A DNA stretch of 64,000 nt from Loigolactobacillus coryniformis subsp. coryniformis KCTC 3167 = DSM 20001 (GTDB taxonomy: Bacteria > Bacillota > Bacilli > Lactobacillales > Lactobacillaceae), in assembly GCF_002706425.1 (NCBI RefSeq), contig NZ_CP017713.1, positions 558,001 through 622,000 on the forward strand, written 5' to 3'. Numbering within the stretch: the first letter of the stretch is position 1; each line of letters starts with the position of its first letter. Of this stretch, positions 58,515 to 64,000 are shown in pieces. Made by a program: the position numbers and the translations under genes. The notes beneath the pieces were generated by a model that saw only the letters and a program-made list of their open reading frames with translations, did no database searches and had not been told where the DNA came from.

Positions 58515-60089
58515 ATGCAAAATAAACAAATGAAGCACGTCGTCAATGGCGCATTTATCTTATCGCTGGCAGCCCTGATTGCGAAGATCTTGAGCGCTGT
58601 GTATCGCGTGCCCTTTCAAAATTTAGTTGGGAATACTGGCTTTTACGTTTACCAGCAGATCTATCCGTTATACGGAATTGGTATGACCTTTGCGTTATCT
58701 GGCTTACCCGTTTTTATTTCCAAACTGATTGCCGAACAAACTGATTCTGGGTGGCAACGTGAAACGTTGCGCCGTAGTGCCGTACTTTTGACATTTCTAT
58801 CGGTGCTAATTTTCATCGGTTTACAAGTTGGCGCAGAGCAGATTGCGCAGTCAATGGGTGACCATCAGTTAGCGCCATTGATCGATGCAGTCGCATGGAT
58901 GTTTCTTTTTATGCCATGGTTGGCCGTTAGTCGTGGCTTTTTCCAAGGTCGTTTTATCATGGTACCGACGGCGTTGTCACAAGTCATTGAGCAGATCGTA
59001 CGCGTGGCCGTTATTCTGATTGCTGCAGTTTGGGCAGTGCAGGGGCACTGGTCTGTTTATAAAATGGGAACCTGGGCGATGAGCGGTGCGGCTTTTGGGG
59101 CATTGGCTTCTAGTGGTGTGCTGCTTTATTTTTGGTGGCGGCGTGAACGACAACCACAGGGCAATATGAGTGAAGTAGCGGTCCCGCGTTATCGCGATTT
59201 ATTGCGTCGCTTCTTAGCTGAAGGTGGTTCGTTGTGCCTATTTGCATCGTTGATCGTCTTGCTACAGTTAGTCGATTCCTTTTCAGTTAAAAATAATTTA
59301 GTTGTGGCTGGGCTCGGTCAAGCGGCGGCTAAAAGCTTAAAAGGGGTATATGATCGTGGGCAGCCATTAGTTCAACTTGGTTTAGTCTTGGCAACGGCCT
59401 TATCCACGTCACTGTTGCCTAGTTTGACCAGAGCGCTACAACGACAACGGCAAAATGAGTTTTATCGACAAGCAGTGATGATGATTCGATTGAGCTGTGC
59501 GTTTTCTGTGGCGGCCGCTGGTGGGTTGATTGCCTTGATGCCCGGTGTTAATCGATTATTATTTGGGGATACCCACGGTGATCTTGCGTTAGGCCTATAT
59601 ATGTTGAGTATTGTTTTAGTCGCCTTGATCTCAAGCTACAGCAGTGTTTTCCAAAGCTTAGGTGAATACCATTTACCCACAGTGGCTTTACTACTTGGGT
59701 TAGTCGTCAAATTAGCGATCAATGGCTGGGCAGTGCGACAGTGGCAGATCAATGGGGCCAGTGGCGCAACAGTTTTCGCATTGGCAGTTATGTTTTGGCT
59801 GCTTTGGTGGCATTCGCGTAATTATATTCGCCAGGCACTATTCCGGCAGAATTTTTTAGGTAAGCTATTTGTCTGCACTGGTGGGATGGTACTAGTAGTT
59901 GGTGTTTTGTACGCACAACTTGTACAATGGTTACAACCTGGCCGTTTAGCCACCGGAGGCTTAGTTTTACTTTGTGTTGCATTAGGTGGCGGCGTGTTCC
60001 TTTTTCTGGCGCGTAAGTTGCGCCTGCTAACTATTCGTGAATGGTTGGCGTTGCCATTAGGTAAGAAATTTTTACGCCGATTCAAATAG
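58515..60089 (+). CDS. MATE/MVF-type polysaccharide flippase, YabM/SpoVB-like
   Basis: 524-aa membrane protein with about 14 helices; GAGGTGAGTG before ATG 58515. Begins [30 protein letters not shown], the SpoVB/MurJ (PF01943) pattern, with a [23 protein letters not shown] segment. Homologues at this locus in Firmicutes (YabM) flip cell-wall or polysaccharide lipid intermediates. Specific substrate uncertain; lipid II is possible. Confidence 0.86.
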   Translation: MQNKQMKHVVNGAFILSLAALIAKILSAVYRVPFQNLVGNTGFYVYQQIYPLYGIGMTFALSGLPVFISKLIAEQTDSGWQRETLRRSAVLLTFLSVLIFIGLQVGAEQIAQSMGDHQLAPLIDAVAWMFLFMPWLAVSRGFFQGRFIMVPTALSQVIEQIVRVAVILIAAVWAVQGHWSVYKMGTWAMSGAAFGALASSGVLLYFWWRRERQPQGNMSEVAVPRYRDLLRRFLAEGGSLCLFASLIVLLQLVDSFSVKNNLVVAGLGQAAAKSLKGVYDRGQPLVQLGLVLATALSTSLLPSLTRALQRQRQNEFYRQAVMMIRLSCAFSVAAAGGLIALMPGVNRLLFGDTHGDLALGLYMLSIVLVALISSYSSVFQSLGEYHLPTVALLLGLVVKLAINGWAVRQWQINGASGATVFALAVMFWLLWWHSRNYIRQALFRQNFLGKLFVCTGGMVLVVGVLYAQLVQWLQPGRLATGGLVLLCVALGGGVFLFLARKLRLLTIREWLALPLGKKFLRRFK

Positions 60090-60150
60090 TAGTACATCGC
60101 GCTGTATTTTTGACATAAAATTAACCACTATTGAGAGGAAGTTAAATATT

Positions 60151-60414
60151 ATGCGTTTAGATAAGTTTTTAAAAGTATCGCGGATCATCAAACGACGGAC
60201 CGTTGCTAAGGAAATTGCCGATAAAGGTCGTATTTTGATCAATGACAAAGTGGCAAAATCTTCCACGGACGTTTCGGTTGGTGATATCATCACAATCAAA
60301 TTTGGCAATAAAACGTTGACGGTTAAAGTCAATGCCTTGTTGGAAACAACTAAAAAGGATGCGGCTGAACAAATGTATGAAATCGTTTCAGAAACTTTTG
60401 CCGAAAAGTTTTAA
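60151..60414 (+). CDS. rqcP: S4-domain RNA-binding protein RqcP
   Basis: 87-aa protein after GAGAGGAAG. The N-terminal S4 domain is complete: [22 protein letters not shown] and [21 protein letters not shown]. Bacillus YabO/RqcP stabilises peptidyl-tRNA in the P site while RqcH adds alanine tails to stalled chains. Conserved between the yabM-type flippase and divIC. Confidence 0.93.
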   Translation: MRLDKFLKVSRIIKRRTVAKEIADKGRILINDKVAKSSTDVSVGDIITIKFGNKTLTVKVNALLETTKKDAAEQMYEIVSETFAEKF

Positions 60415-60767
60415 GCATACGGGCTGGAAGCTAATAACGTTATTAGCAAAAAACACTAATATTAATTGAATTTTATGAAATAATAGTTGTTTCTGCGTGG
60501 ACACTACGAGGAAAGCTTGCTATACTTTGGGTAGAAATCAGGTGTGGTTTAGAACACCGATGGAACAGCAGTTTAAGGCTGCCTAGAGTGTGTGAAAAAT
60601 TGATACTGCGTCAGTATTTATGCTTTAATTTAGCGTAAACGTGGTTGAAAAAATAGATTATGAGCTACGTTAAGTCAAAGATCTTATTGATTAGACCGGC
60701 TGTCGGTCATGATTTAAGCACTTTTCCAACACACTTGCATACTTTGAATGAAAGTGAGGATGCGGTT
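60415..60767 (+). other. Long divIC leader with possible structured RNA
   Basis: 353 bases between rqcP and the divIC start. ACACTacgAGG (60501-60511) can pair with CCTagAGTGT (60582-60591), closing a domain with at least three small hairpins: AAAG/CTTT, GGTGT/ACACC (60541-60558) and GCAG/CTGC (60568-60582). An open frame in phase with divIC covers 60660-60767 but lacks a ribosome site. Not recognised as a known riboswitch. Confidence 0.4.
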
Positions 60768-61187
60768 ATGTTGCTTACTCAGAAAAAAAAGCCAACTAAA
60801 CAATCAGCTAAAGCGACAGTTGACCCCTATACTGAGATTGAACGTGCACGACAACAAAAGCAAGCGCGGACGCATTATGTGCATCGGGTGCACAAGCGAC
60901 GAATCATATTGTTGTTTGCGTTATTAGCCGCAATCTTTTTGGTATGTGGCGTGCAGATCTATCAAGCACGACAATCGTTAGCAACAACTAATGCCCAAGT
61001 TGCCACCAAAAAAGTTAAACTTAAAAAAAATCAAGCGCAGCAACGTAAATTAAAATTACAGGAATCACAGTTGAAAAACGATGATTATTTACAACAGGTC
61101 ATTCGGCAAAAGTACTATTATTCAAAGAATAATGAGACTATTTATAGTTTGCCACAGGATAAAGCCCCGACGATCTCAACAAAATAA
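60768..61187 (+). CDS. divIC: Septum formation initiator DivIC/FtsB family
   Basis: 139 aa from ATG 60768, 8 bases after GTGAGG; the frame is open 36 codons upstream but those codons do not resemble the family. Basic cytoplasmic part, single membrane helix (RIILLFALLAAIFLVCGVQIY), then an extracellular coiled coil (about 75-115) and the DDYLQQVIRQKYYYSK motif typical of DivIC. Part of the DivIB-FtsL-DivIC division complex. Confidence 0.9.
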   Translation: MLLTQKKKPTKQSAKATVDPYTEIERARQQKQARTHYVHRVHKRRIILLFALLAAIFLVCGVQIYQARQSLATTNAQVATKKVKLKKNQAQQRKLKLQESQLKNDDYLQQVIRQKYYYSKNNETIYSLPQDKAPTISTK

Positions 61188-61266
61188 AACCATTGTAAGA
61201 CGCTTGCAACGACCCTTTCCTGTGCTATACTTATGAGTACATGATTTAAGGAGGAAAAACTTTTTT

Positions 61267-61770
61267 ATGTCAATTGAAGTCGGAGCTAAAGTTTCTGGTA
61301 AGGTTTCTGGAATCACGAATTTTGGTGCGTTTATCGATTTAGGTAATCGTAAGACAGGCCTAGTTCATATTAGTGAAATTTCGGATAGCTATGTTAAAGA
61401 TATTCATGATGTTCTTTCTGTTGGCGATGAAGTCACAGTTAAGGTTATGTCCGTTGGTGATGACGGTAAGATCGGTTTATCGATCCGCAAGGCGGTTGAT
61501 AAGCCGGCTACTGAACACCAAGAGCACAACAATCATCACGCACCACATCGTTCAAATGATTCTAATCCGCGGCAGAATAATCGTTCCAATCATACTAGCT
61601 CACATACATCAGGTCGAGCTAATGGTGGTCGGCGCCATTTTCAAGAAACCAAGAAGGAAGACTTTGACGATCTTTTATCCGATTTCCTTAAAGACAGTGA
61701 AGCACGTTTAACTGACTTAAAGCGAAATACTGAAGGCAAGCGCGGTGGCCGTGGCGGTCGTCGTAGTTAA
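61267..61770 (+). CDS. S1-domain RNA-binding protein, YabR-like
   Basis: 167 aa after AAGGAGG. N-terminal S1 domain (residues 1-72: GAKVSGKVSGITNFGAFIDLG and KTGLVHISEIS), then a His/Asn/Ser-rich linker and a basic RGGRGGRR tail. Family is general stress protein 13/YabR, found after divIC in many Firmicutes. Likely ribosome- or mRNA-associated; exact function unknown. Confidence 0.9.
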   Translation: MSIEVGAKVSGKVSGITNFGAFIDLGNRKTGLVHISEISDSYVKDIHDVLSVGDEVTVKVMSVGDDGKIGLSIRKAVDKPATEHQEHNNHHAPHRSNDSNPRQNNRSNHTSSHTSGRANGGRRHFQETKKEDFDDLLSDFLKDSEARLTDLKRNTEGKRGGRGGRRS

Positions 61771-61783
61771 TATACAAAGTCAG

Positions 61784-61813
61784 CGAGCTCGGGATTTCCT
61801 GAGCTCGTTTTTT
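61784..61813 (+). terminator. Terminator of divIC-S1 unit
   Basis: CGAGCTC pairs with GAGCTCG, with an inner GGA/TCC pairing, and a TTTTTT tail. Confidence 0.88.
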
Positions 61814-61839
61814 AGTTGAGTGAAAGTGAGGTGGTTTAC

Positions 61840-63195
61840 ATGCAAGACGCATTTACGGCCCATATCGAGCAATTGCAGTTGTGGCGTGCGCAGACACCAG
61901 TATTAGTGGCGGTATCAACAGGAGCGGATTCAATGGCGTTACTCGACTTACTAGCGCATTTACCAGTAGCACTACGCCCGCAAATCAATGTCGTTCATGT
62001 CAATCATCAGTTACGAGCAGCCAGCGTGCGCGAAGCCGCTTTTTTGACTGATTATTGTGCTAGGCATGGCTGGCCACTTTATCAGACCAAGTGGCCAATG
62101 GCGGAACATCCAGTACACGGTACTGAGGCGGCGGCACGGGCGTTTCGCTATGCTTATTTTGCTCAGGTCTTACAGCAACAGAAGATTTCAGTATTGCTGA
62201 CGGCACATCACGCGGATGATCAGTTAGAGACGCTATTGATGCGTTTAGTGCGTGGTGGTGATATCCAGCAATTAGCGGCGATCGCAACGCAGCGTCCCTT
62301 TCACCAGGCAAAGTTGGTGCGACCACTATTACCATTTACGCGGCAACAATTACGTACTTATGTAGCCGCGCGAAAGCTGACTTTTTTCGAGGACGAGACG
62401 AACCAAGATCCGCGATTTACGCGTAATCGTTTGCGGCAACGGGTGGTGCCGGTATTGAAACAAATGCAACCATTGGCGGCTGAACATGCGGCCGATTATG
62501 TTGTGCAACTGCAACGGTTATTACGGGTAAATCAGCGCCAAATGGATCAGGTTCTAGCTGATTGTGGTGATTTTTTAGCGATTGGCTATCGGGGCGATTT
62601 GACTCAGTGGCAGCAATTAGATACTGACGTTCAGTATCTGGCATTGGAGCGACTCTTAACACGTTTGTTGGTGCAACAAGGCATCACGGTTAAGCAGCGG
62701 CAAAAAAAAGAATTGCAGCAATTGTTGCAGCATTCGCGCGCGCAGACAACTTTAAATTTAGCCGCTGGTTGGCAATTTGTGAAAAGTTATCAGGCGTTTA
62801 CGATCATGCCCGCTACAACAGCAGTGGGCCAAACGAGTTACACCTTGGCACCAGGAGCGACTTGCCAAGTGAACGGGCTGCAAGTGAGTTTACAGGCGGG
62901 AACCGCTACTGTATCAGAAGCTGACGATAGTTTAGAGGTTTGGTTAGCATCGGCTGAACTACCGCTAAAAATTCGCCACCGACAACCAGGCGATCGCTTA
63001 TCATTGCGCAATGGTCATCAAAAAATTAACCGAATTTTGATCGATCAAAAAATTCCGCAGCAGCAACGGGACCGCCTGTGGTTGATCACAACGCAGCAAA
63101 ATACCGTACTTTGGCTACTAGATGTGAAAAAATCGCAATTGTTTAACCCGCAACAAACTGATAAAATACATTACAGACTAATTATTAAAAAATAA
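61840..63195 (+). CDS. tilS: tRNA(Ile)-lysidine synthase
   Basis: 451 aa from ATG 61840 after GTGAGGTGG. Converts C34 of the AUA-reading tRNA-Ile to lysidine. N-type ATP pyrophosphatase loop AVSTGADSMALLD (Ser-Thr-Gly-Ala-Asp-Ser instead of the common SGGxDS), HVNHQLR, TAHHADDQLET and FFEDETNQDPRFTRNRLR; C-terminal TilS domains end with KIRHRQPGDRL and KINRILIDQKIP. Essential; hpt follows as in Bacillus. Confidence 0.96.
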   Translation: MQDAFTAHIEQLQLWRAQTPVLVAVSTGADSMALLDLLAHLPVALRPQINVVHVNHQLRAASVREAAFLTDYCARHGWPLYQTKWPMAEHPVHGTEAAARAFRYAYFAQVLQQQKISVLLTAHHADDQLETLLMRLVRGGDIQQLAAIATQRPFHQAKLVRPLLPFTRQQLRTYVAARKLTFFEDETNQDPRFTRNRLRQRVVPVLKQMQPLAAEHAADYVVQLQRLLRVNQRQMDQVLADCGDFLAIGYRGDLTQWQQLDTDVQYLALERLLTRLLVQQGITVKQRQKKELQQLLQHSRAQTTLNLAAGWQFVKSYQAFTIMPATTAVGQTSYTLAPGATCQVNGLQVSLQAGTATVSEADDSLEVWLASAELPLKIRHRQPGDRLSLRNGHQKINRILIDQKIPQQQRDRLWLITTQQNTVLWLLDVKKSQLFNPQQTDKIHYRLIIKK

Positions 63196-63343
63196 GGTTG
63201 ATTGCCTGTGTTTATGGTAAGCTGTTTGTTGAGTACTACTGCTAATAAACAGCTTAAATGTGTCTAGAAATAGTGTGAAAAAGATACTGTCTCAAAATGG
63301 ACAATTAAGGCGCAACTAGTGTAAATTGGAGAGGAGTTTACTG

Positions 63344-63886
63344 ATGCATCAGGATATTGAAAGTATTCTGTACGATCAAGAAGCAATTGCCCAAGTAACC
63401 GCGCGCTTAGGACAACAATTGACCACTGATTATGCAGGAAAAAATCCACTGGTGATCTGTGTTTTAAAGGGTGCGATGCTATTTATGGCGGATCTTGTCC
63501 GGCAGATCGATACGCATTTAGAGATGGATTTCTTAGATGTTTCCAGTTATCAAGGTGGTACAGAGTCGACTGGTGAGGTCAAGATCATTAAGGATCTTGA
63601 TACGCCGATCAAGGATCGTGACGTTTTGATTGTGGAAGATATTGTGGATACGGGACGCACTTTGAATTATTTGGTTGACCTACTTAAGTATCGTCAAGCT
63701 AAATCAGTTAAGATCTGTACTTTATTGAATAAGCCAGAGACCCGTGTTGTTCCTGTTGAAGCAGACTATGTCGGTTTTAAGGTGCCTAATGCCTTTTTAG
63801 TTGGTTATGGTCTAGATTATGCTGAACAATACCGTAACTTACCGTACATTGGTATTTTAAAAGCTTCAGTTTACCAAAATAAATAA
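63344..63886 (+). CDS. hpt: Hypoxanthine phosphoribosyltransferase
   Basis: 180 aa from ATG 63344 after GAGAGGAG. Purine salvage enzyme with the PRPP loop [14 protein letters not shown] (about 97-110), [12 protein letters not shown] and [11 protein letters not shown]. tilS-hpt-ftsH is a conserved Firmicutes order, and ftsH would be expected just beyond the window. The last 114 bases hold no ORF. Confidence 0.96.
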   Translation: MHQDIESILYDQEAIAQVTARLGQQLTTDYAGKNPLVICVLKGAMLFMADLVRQIDTHLEMDFLDVSSYQGGTESTGEVKIIKDLDTPIKDRDVLIVEDIVDTGRTLNYLVDLLKYRQAKSVKICTLLNKPETRVVPVEADYVGFKVPNAFLVGYGLDYAEQYRNLPYIGILKASVYQNK

Positions 63887-64000
63887 AGCATTTTTAGTGT
63901 CACACGGTAGTGATTCGTACATAAAAGGTTGAACGATCATAATCTTGGTAGATCACTGCACAAACTGATACTAAGCTGGTGCATAAAATCTGAATGCTTT

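Noticed and set aside
60485-60600. Resemblance of GAGGAAAG in the divIC leader to the conserved P4 region of RNase P RNA.
   Set aside because: The gap is too short for RNase P RNA and no other conserved RNase P segment is present.

Overview
The window is low-to-moderate GC chromosomal DNA from a Gram-positive lactic acid bacterium, most likely a member of the Lactobacillaceae. The evidence is AGGAGG-type ribosome binding sites, frequent TTG/GTG starts, Firmicutes gene order (ispE-purR-glmU-prs; rpoE-pyrG-murA-rho-rpmE2; ddl-murF-cshA-acpS-alr-mazEF; pth-mfd-flippase-rqcP-divIC-S1-tilS-hpt), L-lactate dehydrogenase and lactate permease. I cannot name the species. No rRNA, tRNA or CRISPR array was seen.

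Bases 1-14,500 are an accessory, IS-saturated zone with five different IS families (IS982, IS30, IS256, IS66, IS21). It carries a sulfoquinovose module: a sulfoquinovosidase (GH31, YihQ type, with every characterised substrate and catalytic residue present), a TauE/SafE-type sulfonate exporter, a tiny one-helix membrane protein and a YihO-like sulfosugar transporter. IS982 and IS30 copies have been dropped between these genes without breaking them. The core sulfoglycolytic enzymes are not in the window and would have to lie upstream of base 1. Behind the module an IS256 copy with a twice-stopped transposase separates two decapitated genes, a mannonate dehydratase-like 3' end and an SLC13-like transporter 3' half. 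This looks like the scar of an IS-mediated deletion.

Bases 14,500-23,500 hold lactate permease, ispE, purR, a VanZ/RDD membrane protein, glmU, prs, a YdcF-like protein and mscL. Bases 23,700-33,500 hold rlmN, a NUDIX hydrolase, an HD phosphohydrolase, DUF1934, rpoE (delta), pyrG with a CTP-sensing attenuator leader, murA (with Asp instead of the catalytic Cys), rho and rpmE2. Bases 33,700-46,500 hold membrane proteins, lemA, two unlike D-Ala ligases flanking murF and cshA, acpS, alr, mazEF and a DUF2798 protein. An IS3-family element sits in the loop of the DUF2798 terminator.

Bases 48,000-54,000 hold a CBS/ACT-like protein, a tRNA-type O-methyltransferase, an L,D-transpeptidase, an IS30 element, an orphan mannose-type PTS EIIA under a cre site, and ldh. 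Bases 54,300-64,000 are the conserved pth-to-hpt block that in Bacillus follows prs directly; here about 32 kb separates prs from pth.

Cell-wall precursor synthesis is a recurring theme (glmU, murA, two ddl-type ligases, murF, alr, L,D-transpeptidase, lipid flippase). Key residues in murA and the ligases suggest natural fosfomycin and vancomycin tolerance.
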